A stretch of 64,000 nt of DNA from Triglochin maritima (Eukaryota > Streptophyta > Magnoliopsida > Alismatales > Juncaginaceae): positions 33,253,741-33,317,740 of the forward strand of contig OY821782.1 of assembly GCA_963682175.1 (NCBI GenBank). The letters are read 5' to 3'. Both the position numbers and the translations under genes were made by a program. Under the pieces are notes generated by a model. That model saw only the letters and a program-made list of their open reading frames with translations, was not told the origin of the DNA and searched no databases. This document shows, in pieces, positions 11,407 through 23,492 of the stretch. How positions within the stretch are numbered: position 1 is the first letter of the stretch; each line of letters opens with the position of its first letter.

Positions 11407-13393
11407 AACATTTATATATTGAATAGACCTAACAAGTAAAATATTATGGAATTGTGTTTCGTGTCATTAATGTTTTACTGTGTCTTGGATCCTAAGATAT
11501 GAGACTTATATATTTTACTCAAGAAGTGCTTGATTTGATTATTGTCAAAAACTATCAATGAGTATAGTGATAAAGGCAATAGTTGGTTGAACATGACTTG
11601 TGCTGGAAAAGATAGCTAGTCAAATGATTATCATTGCCCCTCTTAATTGAGTAATGATATTAGTGGGCCCTTGATAAAACAAAATTATAATGTGCACACT
11701 GTAACTTTAGTTAAGCTTCATAGTTATAATTAGCTTAAAGAGATGAAGAAATGAATATAATTTAAATGTGACACTTTTGTACTTTGTATATATTCTTAAT
11801 ATCATGAGGCAAAGGACAGATACAAGTGCTGCACTCACATCACTAAATGGATCGTGTTTAGTTCGAGTGGAACAAAGACATCTATACCAATTGGGTAACT
11901 ATAATGTGTAGCTAGATACCGCTTATAGTTTGAGATATTGAGTGTTCAATATCGCTGCAAAAAGGCTTAGATCCTCCTATAGGTCACACCACAAAACTGG
12001 GAAACAAGAAGCTTGATTTTGAGTTCATAAGATGTGTCAGATTTCATATGAAAATGGACACATATGGTGAATCAATAAAATTAATATGTCATGAGAATTG
12101 ACATAATTAGAAACATGGATAAATTCATATGAGATGTATATATTATGAGGTGTAATAATTTAATATTACATAGGATAATATATTACATAGATATGAATTT
12201 GCTAAAAATTCCAAAAGATAAAATTTTGTTGGAAATGAATCCAAAATTTGACAAAGGCAAAATCGGGATCAAAACGGTAAACCGTTTTGGATTCGGTCGA
12301 CCGAGGTGTTTTAGGAACGGTCAACTGAACAAGTGTCGGATAAAGCAAATGATTGACCGAAATTGTCTGAGCAATTAGAATCGGTCAACCGGGCTTGAAC
12401 GGTCAACCGAGAGAAAATATCCAGGAGTTGTCTTGGGATATTTTCGGTAGACCGAAAGAGACAAGGTTATCCAAAGAAATTCGCCAAGAAAAATTTTGGT
12501 GGGTCAACGGTCGACCGGAGCAAGACGCGGATCGTCCAAATTTTTCCAGGGAATTTTTCTCATGAATGTTTGGTCGACCGTCTAGCTCACGGTCATCCGA
12601 ACTTGAAATAAAATTGTATGGTTCGGTCGACCAAGTTAAGAACTCGGTACACCGAACAATATGATTTCTTCCTGAATTATTAAGAAAATAATTATATCAT
12701 GGGTTGGATTAATTCCAGATTTGACCAAACGTTTTTTAGGATGCTTATGTGGCAATTTCGAATTAATTTTAGGAGAGGAAATGCAAGAGATCATGACTAG
12801 AGAATAGTTCTTGATATAGATATTTTGGGAGCTTATAAAAGGACCCCTTATCCTACTTGTTTAATTACATGCAATAATTCACTCTTTCTAATCTCACCAT
12901 TAAATCATCACGAAAATCTCTTAATAGTTTTATGTTTTTGGAGATAGAAATCTCAGGAGCTTAAAGAGTGGTTATTAGCTAGACTCTAAGCTTAATTAGA
13001 GATTGATTGACTAGCTTCTTTCTCTCTAATCTTGTTTAGAATTTGGTGAGCACTTGGAGGGGAATCGGCGATTCTCTCTAATCTTGTTTAGAATTTGGTG
13101 AGCACTTGGAGGTGAATCGGCGGTTCTCTCTAATCTCGTTTAGAATTTGGTAAACACTTAGAGGTGAATCGGCGGGCGATTCGACGAGCAACGGAACTCA
13201 GGATCTTCTGAAAGGGTTTAGAGAACCTTTGGGTATGATCCTCTCTCTTTTGTTTATTTTAATATGTGTAGGAATGCATGATATTAGAATAAACATATAC
13301 ATGTACGTAAAATCAATGAAAATATGAAATCGATCTTGTATGTTTGTATTAAAATTTTAAAATATACACATACATGGGACACAAAATTCTACA
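11407..13393 (+). repeat. Truncated 5' LTR of element C
   Basis: Aligns with 25565-27414 of the 3' LTR and ends ATTCTACA before the PBS. U3 has CGGTCGACCG-type palindromes at about 12295-12640. A TATA box TATAAAAG is at 12834-12841. It carries a three-fold 52-bp tandem repeat absent from the 3' LTR. Confidence 0.85.
13022..13177 (+). repeat. 52-bp tandem repeat, three copies, in the C 5' LTR
   Basis: Unit begins CTCTCTAATCTTGTTTAG and ends near GGTGAATCGGCG. Copies start about 13022, 13074 and 13126. The 3' LTR has a single copy at about 27145-27195, so the expansion happened after insertion or by slippage in this LTR. Confidence 0.8.
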
Positions 13394-13394
13394 G

Positions 13395-13406
13395 TGGTAT
13401 CAGAAC
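13395..13406 (+). other. Primer binding site of element C
   Basis: TGGTATCAGAAC, one base after the LTR end, complementary to the initiator tRNA-Met 3' end with one change from the usual TGGTATCAGAGC. Confidence 0.85.
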
Positions 13407-14051
13407 ATTTAGTTCATATTTTCAATGATTAGACTATATAATTAATTTTAATTTACCATCTACAATCGAAATAATTCATGTTCTATGTCTTTTTCGAGTT
13501 TTCCGATAGTTTTGTTGATTTAATTCTAATTGATTCTTTTGATAGTTTTAAACATTTTGAAAGACATCATGTGAATGTTAGAATTAAAATTTAGACTTAT
13601 GTCTAATATATAAAATTTTCGTTTTAAATTAAATGATTGTTTTATAAGGAATCGACAAAACGAAAAAAGCATATGTTTATCTTTCCTTAAAAAAATTAAA
13701 TTGGATAAACAGCGGTTCAAATGTTTTGTATTTTGAACTATGGATGCATAAAATAATTTTTAAAGGATTTCAAATGATTTTAGAATTATTGATTTAGATA
13801 TGCATGATAAACTAAATAGAGTAATTTATAGCATATGCACATGTGTTGCCCGAGTTCTCTTATGCAGGGATATGTGAGTTTGTATGTTCCGATGAAGCCA
13901 TGTGTGAATGAATGAATATGTATATTATTATTATTCAATGACAGGGGCTTATGTATATGTAAAAGCCAAATTTCTATTTCTATGTATATGCATTCATGTG
14001 AGAGAGTTTTTACATATGACTTGTTCGAATATTCAACCTATTGTGTGATCT
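13407..14051 (+). other. AT-rich leader of element C
   Basis: About 650 bp between PBS and gag, AT-rich, without a supported gene or clear repeat. Confidence 0.5.
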
Positions 14052-14860
14052 ATGATTGAAAAACATCCCTTGGCAAATGATGACTCAAACTTCATAACCT
14101 GGCAACTCAAGCTCAATATCGTGTTGATGTTTGAGAAGCTATCTCATATTTTGGATGGTGAAATCCCAAAATTAAATGAGAAGTCAACCGATAGCGAGAA
14201 AGAGGCAAAAGCCAAGTGGGAAGACCAAGAGAATCAGGTTCACGGTCTAATGTTGGCCTACATGGGTGACTCACTTCAAGCGAAATACTTGGATTCAAAA
14301 CCCAAGAAGACCATGAAAGCTTTAACAAAGATGTTCATGGATAGTGCTAGAAAATAGCTCTATAAGACCACCATCGCACTCACAAGGTGCCACATGACGA
14401 AGGGAACATCGGTATCCATGCATTTTCTCACGATGCAAAGATACCTTGAGAAGTTGTCGAAACTCTCTTCCCTGATGCCCGATGACATTACGGAAGATTT
14501 GATTCTTGGCTATCTAGCCCCGTCCTACAAGCACTTCATTATGCACTATCATGTGCATGAGAAAGGGGTGAGTCTTGAGGAACTTTACAACGCTCTCAAA
14601 ATGGCTGAAGTTGACATGGGCAAGGATCGGGACAAGCACGTCCTAGCCGTCCATGAGAGGAGCAAGAAGATCACCAAAGGTAAAGGCAAATTCACCAAAA
14701 ATACGCCAATCAAGATAAATGGAGTATGAGGTACTCGTGAGAGTACCTCGACGAGGAATTCTTCGAAATCTCCGACTCCCAACACGGAGTGCTTTCGTTG
14801 TAGTGAAAATGGACACATTCGGCCAAATTGCACCAAGTACAAGGAGGACCTTGACAATGG
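14052..14860 (+). pseudogene. gag: Copia gag of element C, broken
   Basis: UBN2-type Copia gag. The frame starting at 14052 (MIEKHPLANDDSNFITWQLK) has the capsid fold pattern, with AKWEDQENQVHGLMLAYM and a stop at 14355, then resumes as LYKTTIALTRCHMTKGTSV through LILGYLAPSYKHFIMHY to a stop at 14727. A zinc knuckle CFRCSENGHIRPNC follows near 14793. The start at 14052 suits the family, since the protein begins right before the conserved Trp-containing segment. Two stops make it inactive. Confidence 0.8.
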
Positions 14861-17356
14861 AGTGATTGAGCGTAAGCGCCCCAAAACGGCCAAAAGTATA
14901 TTTGTTTTTGAGATAAATTTAGCCACCTCTGTCCATGATTGGATAATTGATACCAGATCTTGTGCTCACATAATTTCTAATGTGCAGCTACTAAAGGATA
15001 GGAAGGAACTCGTGAAGAACAAGATGATTTTCAAGGTCGGAAATAATGCAAGCATTGTTGCGATTGCACAAGGTTCCGTGGAGCTTCAATTATCTAGTGG
15101 TTTAAATTTATGTTTAAAGAACATATATTTTATGTGCCTTCAATTAGCAAGAATATTATTTATGTATGACGTTTGGATATAGATAATTTTATATAAAAAT
15201 TTCAAATTCTTGCTTGTTTATATCGAAGAATGGTATTTTCTATGCAAATGCATTCATGAGGAATGATATCTATTTGCTTAAATTCAATAATAAACAAATC
15301 TTAAACATTAATAACAAAATGCTTAAAACTACTCACGTGAATGATACACTCTTGTGGCACTATCGTCTTGGTCACATAAATGAAAAACGCAACAAGAAAT
15401 TGAAAGAAGCTAAAGTTCTTGGTCAACTTGATTTTAAATCATTGGAGACATGCGAACCTTGCCTAATGGGCAAAATGACCAAGAGGCCTTTCAAGAAGAA
15501 AGGTCCGAGAGCAAATGACCTGTTGGATTTGATACATTCCGATGTATGTGGTCCGATGAGTACTAATGCAAGAGACGGTTTAAGGTACTTCATTACATTC
15601 ACGGATGACTATAGTCGTTTTGGATATATTTATCTAATGAGAAACAAAAGTGACTCCTTTATTTTTAAAGTTATGCACTAGAAGTTGCGGCTTACACACT
15701 AAATAATTTTCCATCCAAATCCGTAGAGAAAATGCCTTATGAGTTGTGGAGTGGTAAAACACCTAAACTCAATTTTCTCAAGATTTGGGGTTGTGAGGCA
15801 TACGTCAAGAGATTGATGTCGACCAAACTACAACCAAAAGCGTATAAGTGCTTCTTTATAGGTTATCCTCGTGAGACAAGAGGATACTACTTTTGGCATA
15901 TAACCTCCAATCGAGTGATTGTAGAGAGGGATGTCGTATTTCTAGAAAAAGAATTTCTGGAAAGAATAAAAAGTAGTGGGAGTAGAGTTGTGCTTGAGGA
16001 GACTCAAGATATTCTACAAGATCATGAAATGAATGGTGACACTCAAGATCATGAAAGCCAAACCGAGGTTCCTTTGGTTAGTGGGAGCGTGAGTGAGAGA
16101 CGCTCGCAAGCGATTGTGAGAGAAACTCAATCTTCCCCACCTAGAGTACGTTTGAGAATAGAACACGAACCAATTCCGCAAGAAATTGTGGAAGAAGTTC
16201 GAGAAGTACACGTAGAACAAAAAGAACTTAGAAGGTCAACGAGGGAAAGGAAGAACCTAATATGTATTTGGGACTTCATGAGATCAGGGTACTAGATGCC
16301 GATGATCCCTCGACCTTTCAAAAAGTAATGGAAAGAGAGGACTCCAAACTATGGTTAAAGGCCATGGAATCCAAAATAGAATCCATGTATTATAATCAAG
16401 TGTGGAACTTGGTTGACCTTCCTCAAAGGAATAAAGCCATTCAAAATAAATGAGTTTTCAAGAAGAAGATGGACATGGATGAGAACTTGACAACCTACAA
16501 AGCGATGCTTGTAGTAAAAGGTTTCACTCAAGTTCAAGGAATTGACTATGATGAAACTTTTTCACCGATTTCCATGTTCAAGTCTATTCGGAATATGCTC
16601 GCTATTGCCGCATTTCATGATTATGAGATATGGCAAATGGATTTCAAAATGGTGTTCCTTAATGGGAACTTGGAGGAGGATGTGTACATGGTACAACCTC
16701 AAGGTTTTTAAGAACCAAAGAATAGAGAGAAAGTATGCAAGCTTCAAAGATCCATTTATGGATTGACGAAAGCATCAAGGAGTTGGAACAAACGCTTTGA
16801 CGAAGAAGTCAAAAAGATTCACTTCGTCCAAAGTAAGGAAGAGCCTTGTATATACAAGAAGGTTAGTGGGAGGAGCCACATAGTGTTCTTTATCTTATAT
16901 GTCGAGGACATACTCTCATGGGAAATCATATACCTTTGCTTGAGCAAACGAGAAATATGTTGAAATCTGCATTTTCAATGAAAGACATGGGTGACGCTCA
17001 ATACATCTTGGGAATCAAGATATATAAAGATAGATCTCGTAGACTCATTGTCCTAAGTCAACGTATATACATCGACAAAGTCTTGGAAAGGCTCAGTATG
17101 AACAACTCCAAAATAGGCAATGTGCCAATGAGTATAGGTGTGCAAATCAAGAAGTCTCAACGTGCTGAATCACGTAAAGACTTGGAATACATGAAAGATG
17201 TTCCTTATACTTATGCAATAGGATCAATCATGTACGCCATGACTTGCACAAGACCCGATGTCTTGTATGCTCTAAGCGTGACAAGTCGTCACCAATCCAA
17301 CGCAGGTCCAGAGCATTGGACTGCGGTCAAGAATATTTATGGAGGACAAAGGGAGC
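14861..17356 (+). pseudogene. pol: Copia pol (PR, INT, RT) of element C, broken
   Basis: Protease: WIIDTRSCAHI at about 14938, with Arg where the catalytic DTG needs Gly. Integrase: the zinc-binding His/Cys region (HYRLGH...CEPCLMGK, 15360-15470) and first Asp (IHSDVCGP) remain. The frame then stops at 15681 and the text jumps to AAYTLNNFPSKSVEKMPYE (about 15690), so the second Asp and the Glu are deleted. RT: starts at about 16262, has a stop before VFKKKMD, carries LYVEDILS in place of the YVDD box, and a frameshift near 16918. The last part, GSIMYAMTCTRPDV, runs to the insertion of D. Angela-type motifs run throughout. Confidence 0.82.
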
Positions 17357-18556
17357 TGATACATTGCATACATTGCATCATGTGTCTTACATTTAGATTA
17401 ATTTTATATCAATAAATGCTACTAAGGTATGTGTTTAGTCTTATTTACATAATACAGGGACCTGAATGCAAATTACCCATATCCCGAGCATAAATGCGTG
17501 CAAGAGACTCATTTCTATCATAAATACCAAGTCAAGATTATCGGGATTCAAATGGAAGTCCATCCAAGCATAAAAGCATTCAAAGACCTAATTACAAAAA
17601 GGCCAAGGACTTAAGCACAAAAGTAGTCAGGGACTTAATTGCAAAAAGCCGAGGACCCAACTGCAAATTACGAGTAGTTTTTATTATCTTGGAGAAGTTC
17701 TAAAGACAAATCAATTTGTCTCTCCAAATATATGAAGAAATAAAGTCGGAACTCAAAAGAAAGGAAAGAATCAATCCAGACGCGCAAAGGACAGCTAAAT
17801 CATACCATAAACACACAGGAAAAATCCGGATTAAATCTGAGTCAAAAGTGCGGCGATTCCGCCGCACCATACATGTAAAATGCGGCGATTCCGCCGCACC
17901 CCTTGCGATCCGTGGCTCCGGATTTTGTCCAGTCGTGTCTTGACACATGTACTTTCCTATTTTATACTTAGGTCCCTTGTATCGGCTATAAATAGCCCCG
18001 AAACGTTGTTGTAAAGGGTCTTAGTTTTTGTTCCATATTTTAGTAATAAAATTCTGTTCTTTTAATTCTTGTTTTTAGTTTTCTTTTGTAGTTTTTCTAG
18101 GACCCCTTCGCCTTCCCTCCAACCATGAGTTTCTAACTCTCTCCAAAGGGTGGGGGTGACAGATTTAGGGTGATGAGAAGAAAAATAAAGTTATTATTTT
18201 AATTTCGTGTTAGTATATTTTGATTACATGAGTTTATGTTGAGTCATTTATCATGTAATGCTTCATAACTAATATGATTTATTATAAGTTTCAGAATTCT
18301 CTAATCTAAACCCGATATCTAAACCTCCACCCACTGGACTCCCATCCATCTTTACTTTATTTTTAATTTGTTTTTGTTGTTCTTGCTTTAGATAATTAAA
18401 AACCAAAAATCTCAAACCAAACCTTATTTTTTCTGTCTTTCTTCCTTAATTCGAAAATCACAAAAATAACAATATCTCTCCCTCCTTGTGTTCGACCCGT
18501 ACTTGCCACGTCTTCATTGACGCCGTGCACTTGCGGTATAAATTTAATTCTCATCA
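17357..18556 (+). repeat. 5' LTR of element D
   Basis: Starts TGATACATTGC (TGATGC in B) and ends AATTCTCATCA. Two near-identical hairpins lie in U3: GTGCGGCGATTCCGCCGCAC (17848-17867, 8-bp stem) and TGCGGCGATTCCGCCGCA (17881-17898). The TATA box TATAAATA is at 17987-17994. Confidence 0.92.
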
Positions 18557-18562
18557 AGTTTT

Positions 18563-18582
18563 TGGCGCCGTTGCCGGGGAGG
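18563..18582 (+). other. Primer binding site of element D
   Basis: TGGCGCCGTTGCCGGGGAGG, identical to B, tRNA-Asp type. Confidence 0.9.
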
Positions 18583-19874
18583 CGACGAAGATTTTTGTTT
18601 ATTTTAGTTATTTCGATTTTTTCTGTTTATCGTGTCCGCGATCTAACTATTTGGATTTGCGTTTCAGGAGACAACAGAGTGCGCGGCGAAATCCGAGCAC
18701 ATTCGGAGCTAAAAGGGCGGCGAAATCGCCGCATCTCAAGTACAACCTGCGGCGGATCCGCCGCACATCTGAAGCATCTGGGCTTCAATTTTTTCGGGGG
18801 TCGTCTCCATCTCTGGGTGGACGCGTAGAGCATCTGGGAAGTTTCTAGAGCGGGCGGCGAACCCGTCTGAGCATTGCGGAGGTAACTTTTCTTGCCTTTC
18901 TCGTAAAATCTTAATTTTCGAAAAGTTCCCTTTCGTAGAACTGCACGTGTTAGGGCAAAATTCCATAATTGGCAATAATTCAACTCTGACCTAAAAATTG
19001 GCAAAATTAGAAGGACTTAGTGCATGCATCATATAGTGTTTTGTATGCATTATTCTTGCTAAATTCTTGCAAATTAATTTCTGTTGAAGAGTGCTGGAGT
19101 TATGGTACGTGCACGATTTTTATCGATTGCATTTAAGCATATAATTTAGTTTAAATAAAACCTTGCAATTGCCCCCATTTAAAGACCAATGTTTGACTAT
19201 CTTTGCTAGATTTAAGTTAAACTATCTTAAGGGCAACTCCGTAGGAAAACATACGGTGGGGATTTCATCACCCTTCCGTGGCCCACAAATCACAATCCTA
19301 AAGTGTCACCCAAGCCTTAAAATTTAAAATCAATTAGACATTGGCCCCTACGGACTCAGACTCAATTAAGGAGAAGATTCGTTTGACTTGCTATGACTTG
19401 AAGCTGATCGAATTTAATTTGGTGTCTAGAAAGTGTTTTTGTGTTGACGTAAGTCTTCCAAGCGAAGTGGTTGTCTAATTGGCACCGACTCTGTCGGAAG
19501 CGCCCCCACTAGCTATACACTGCCTGGCCAATTTGGTTTGATTAGTGAGGGAGGTGAATCAAGCAAATCAATTCGACTCAACCAGTTAGGAGTCGTCTAG
19601 ATTTAAGTGACACTAGGTCTAGGATTGTTTGAACCGTGCTTGCTTAGGAAATTTCTGACCGACCCTCTTTTCTATCTTTAGAGTTAAGTTTCCCTTCTCA
19701 TCTGAGTTTTCTTTCTCTTCTCACCTCAATTCTCTAGATTAGGATTCCTTTCTCATTTTTTCCCCTTCTATTGTTTGTTTCCATTTTTGAAAAAAAAAAT
19801 ATATATCAATTGATTCTTGAATTTGAATTGGGAATTTAAATTTCGAATTTGAACTCAAAAATTGATTCAAACCG
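18583..19874 (+). other. 5' leader of element D
   Basis: Non-coding. Palindromes GCGGCGAAATCGCCGC (18717-18732) and TGCGGCGGATCCGCCGCA (18748-18765, perfect) start 154 nt after the PBS start. The GGTGGGGATTTCATCACCC block (about 19255) is shared with the other Athila-like leaders. Confidence 0.65.
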
Positions 19875-22177
19875 GTGCACTCAGATTTGGGTTCGGGACT
19901 TGCGCAATCGACTCTCACGAGTTCATCTAGATTCCAGTCTGGAGCTTACCCCAATCCACCTGTTGCACCACCTCACCCGGATCCAATGGGTGAGAATGTA
20001 GTGGACCCACCTGTTGGACAACCTATGACTCTGAGCGATCGTTGCTACCCAACGATGGCTGCTCAGCCATCGTGCATCGTGATGCCCACCATACTGGGTC
20101 GTGATTTCGAACTGAAGGCACAATACATGAGTATGTTGCCCAAGTTCACCTCTAAGGAAGACCCTTACCTCTTCCTTAGAGAATTTGAGGAAATCTGCTC
20201 TCTTATGCAATACCAGCATATCTCTGAGGAGGCAGTGCGTCTGAAATTCGTGCCTCTAGCATTGAAAGACGACGCTAAGAAATGACTATATAGTCTAGCC
20301 GAAACATCTATTAGGAGTTGGGCCGAGTTTGTGCAAGTTTTCTTAAAGAAATATTTCCCCAATTATAAGACTATTAGGATTAGGAATGAAATTGTTGCAT
20401 TCGTTCAATCTGAGAGTGAGCCGTTCTATTCCTATTTAGAAAGATTTAAAAGTCTGTTGACCCAATGCCCTCATCATGGAATTCCAAGATGGCAATTGTG
20501 CCAAATTATCTATGAGGGATTGACACCCACATCTAGGGTTATGCTAGAATCTGTAAGCCAATGAAGCTTTATGTCCAAAAATGAGAATGATGCTTGGATT
20601 TTTTTGAGGATTTAGCCGAAAACAGCATGCAATGGGACAATGCTAGAGCACCGATTAACAAGAGTATTGGATCTAGAATAGCAAGTCTACCCAAACCAGG
20701 TGTCTTAGCTGTAGATGCTACCGTAGCTGCTGAAGCGAAACTAGCTACCCTTATGCGTAGAATGGAAAGTCTAGAGCTAAACACCCGACCCCTAGTGAAT
20801 CAAGCATTTTCTATCCCTTGCTCTAGATGTGGTCAGACTGGTCATATAATGGAGGATTGTGCGGACTTGGAACGAGTTAATGCCACCTTTAACCATTCTA
20901 GAAATGACTCATACGCATCAACCTATAACCCAGGTTGGCGTAATCATCCCAATCTTTCATGGAGCCAACAAGGTCAACCTCCTAGACAACAACCAAACCC
21001 GTATAACCAAAATAATGCATCATCTAGGTTTAGTAACAATGGAGATTATGATGTTAGATTGACGAGCTTGGAAAATTTGGTCAAAACTTTTATGCAAACA
21101 ACCAACCAATCCTTCCAAAGGCTAGAAACACAAGTCAGCAAACTAGCACAAATAGTAGGTGAAAGAGAAAATGGTCAGTTTCCAAGTCAACCTAAGGCGA
21201 ACCCAAGATCTAATAATCAATATCAGCCCTATCAACCACCTTCAGGAAATAACAACCCTATACTGGTTCAAATGGTTCATGAGGAAGGACCGTTCCAACA
21301 AATAAATGCAGTTGTATCATTACGGTCTGGAAAACAAGTTGATAACAATGTGGTAAATCCTAGAACTCCTAATCAATCTAGTCGTCAAACACACACATAT
21401 GACCTGACCATTGAACCTGAAGTCCAAATTGAAGAGCCCAACCCACCTACTCAACCTGAACCTGAGCGAGTCTATGTTCCTAAAGCCTCATTCCCCAATA
21501 GACTCAAGAAGAGCTCAAGTGCACAAATGGAGAAAATCTTGGAAGTATTTAAGCAACTTAAGGTGAATATTCCACTCTTAGATATGATTCAACAAATACC
21601 TGCTTATGCTAAATTCTTAAAAGATCTGTGCATTAAAAAGAGAAAAACGAACGTACCAAAGAAGGCATTCTTAACTGCAAACATAAGCTCTATCCTGTCC
21701 AACTCATCTTCTATAAAATATAAGGACCCTGGGTGTCCCACAATTTCATGTGCGATAGGAGATACTTTTATCAACAAAGCCCTTCTAGACCTTGGTGCTA
21801 GTGTTAACTTACTCCCGTTCTCTGTCTACGAGCAACTCAACCTTGGTCCACTAAAACCCTCTAAGACAACCCTTCAATTTGCTGATTGCTCTATTAAGAA
21901 ACCAAGAGGTATAGTAGATGATGTTTTGATTAAGGTTGGTGACTTCATTTACCCAGTGGATTTTGTCGTTCTAGACACTGAACCTGTTGTCGATCCTAAG
22001 AGACAAATCCCTGTGATACTAAGCAGACCCTTTTTAGCCACTTCTAAACCTTTGATAAATTGCCGAAATGGGCTCATGCAACTATCTTTTGGAAACTTAA
22101 AAGCTGAATTTAATATCTTTCATGTTGATAATGAGCCAGAAATAGTATGCAATCAAAGTGATGTTGTGATGAGATAG
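19875..22177 (+). pseudogene. gag: gag-protease polyprotein of element D, broken
   Basis: Same domain order as in B: PPHPDPMGENVVD, capsid core (FELKAQYMSMLPKF, LFLREFEEICSLM, YLERFKSLLTQCPHHG), zinc knuckle CSRCGQTGHIMEDC near 20820, Asn/Gln-rich linker, protease LLDLGASVNLLP (about 21785), then VILSRPFL where B has ILGRPFL. From 20594 to 22177 the frame is open for 527 codons. Lesions: TGA at 20283-20285 (same codon as in B), TGA at about 20562, a frameshift near 20590, and TAG at 22175 where B reads on. The start codon is uncertain; the conserved region begins near 19960. Confidence 0.85.
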
Positions 22178-23492
22178 CGTATTTATAAGATTTCTGAATC
22201 AAATAAATCATCACAAAATCAAAAAGGAAGTGAGAAAAAGGAGAATAATTCTTCGACACACCCACCATCACTCGAGCAAATAAGAGAACCAATACATGTG
22301 AGGGGTGTGGAATCTGTGACTCAGGACTCTCATTGCAACATGGGAACAATTCAACTGGATACATGCACCAGCATGGTGTCATTCAATCCAGTTCTGACTA
22401 TAGTTGACTCTAAGCAAATTCAATCCCTCCACCACAGTTGACGCAGGTAATAAGCGTATTTTCTTTATCTTTGCATACATTGAGGATAATGCATGATTTA
22501 GGTGTGGGGGGTGTTTATGTATCTATCTAGCTATATATATTCCTTAAAAAAATCAATGTTCCATGACATAGCTCAAGATTGGACTGCCAAAACCCGTGTA
22601 CAAAATGCATTGAGTTTTTGTTCCTTATTATATAATTCTGCTTGTAGAAATTATGACATAAATCTAAGTTCCAAAGAAATAACCCATTACCCTTTAAGAC
22701 ATGTATGCACTTAAATTGGATGAATCAAATCTTTGAAGTGGTTGATAAAAAGCAGAGGTTGAGGAAAATATACCGGGAAGTGTGGACTTCTAATAGCAAT
22801 TAAGCCTTGAGGAAAATAAAAGAAAAAAATAATAAAGGAATCAAGTGAGGAAAGCACATTTTGCAAAATCATTACAAAAGCCCAAGCCTTTAAGTCACTG
22901 GTCCGTAGGGGTATCTTGAAACCCGGTAACTTGAGTCTGCCAGCTCAGGATTATCGACCAAACCGTTACACGAATGCAAAAAGGGTAAAAGTGTCAAAAC
23001 AAGCAAATGTGTTGAATCACGGGAAAAAAAGATACTTTAAGATACTCAAGGCCCAAAGCTAAAAGAATGATCCATGTCATGGTTGATCTGAATGATACTT
23101 CACCACCAGAGGAGGCGTGCAAAATAATTTAAGTGATAACATGTGTATAAGGGTTAGTGGTGTGAATGTTGGAGGAACACAGACCGAGTCAGATTCTTTA
23201 TGAGTTAGATTTATATAATGAGCATGCAAGAATTCTAAGTGAGATGTATAAGGTTGAGGTGAAGATATTTAGAGTTATCAATGAAATGTTGAATTAAGAC
23301 TTTGTGGGTGTGTCAACTAAAAACCCTTACGAGACAAAACTCGTCCTCTAAGGAAACTTGGGGGTTTAAAGGCTTGCTGGACACGCTAAGTGCAACCGTG
23401 ATTCCTACGAAAGTGAGTTAGGATTTCCCTGTTTTCATTTTTCTTACATTCTGTTTTGCTAGGGACTAGCAAAATCTAGGTGTGGGGGTATT
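22178..23492 (+). other. 3' non-coding region of element D, no pol
   Basis: Parallel to 8666-9754 of B throughout. It holds CATTG-AGGA-TAATG and a purine tract AGGTGTGGGGGGTG (22498-22513), the hairpin block at 23345-23396, and the PPT ending at 23492. No protein motif. Confidence 0.7.
23345..23396 (+). other. Conserved hairpin pair in the 3' region of D
   Basis: Hairpin 1: CCTCTAAG-GAAA-CTTGGGGG (23345-23364), where the change relative to B turns T-A into T-G and keeps pairing. Hairpin 2 (23376-23396) has mismatches in its left arm (GCTGGAC against GTGCAAC). Confidence 0.55.
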
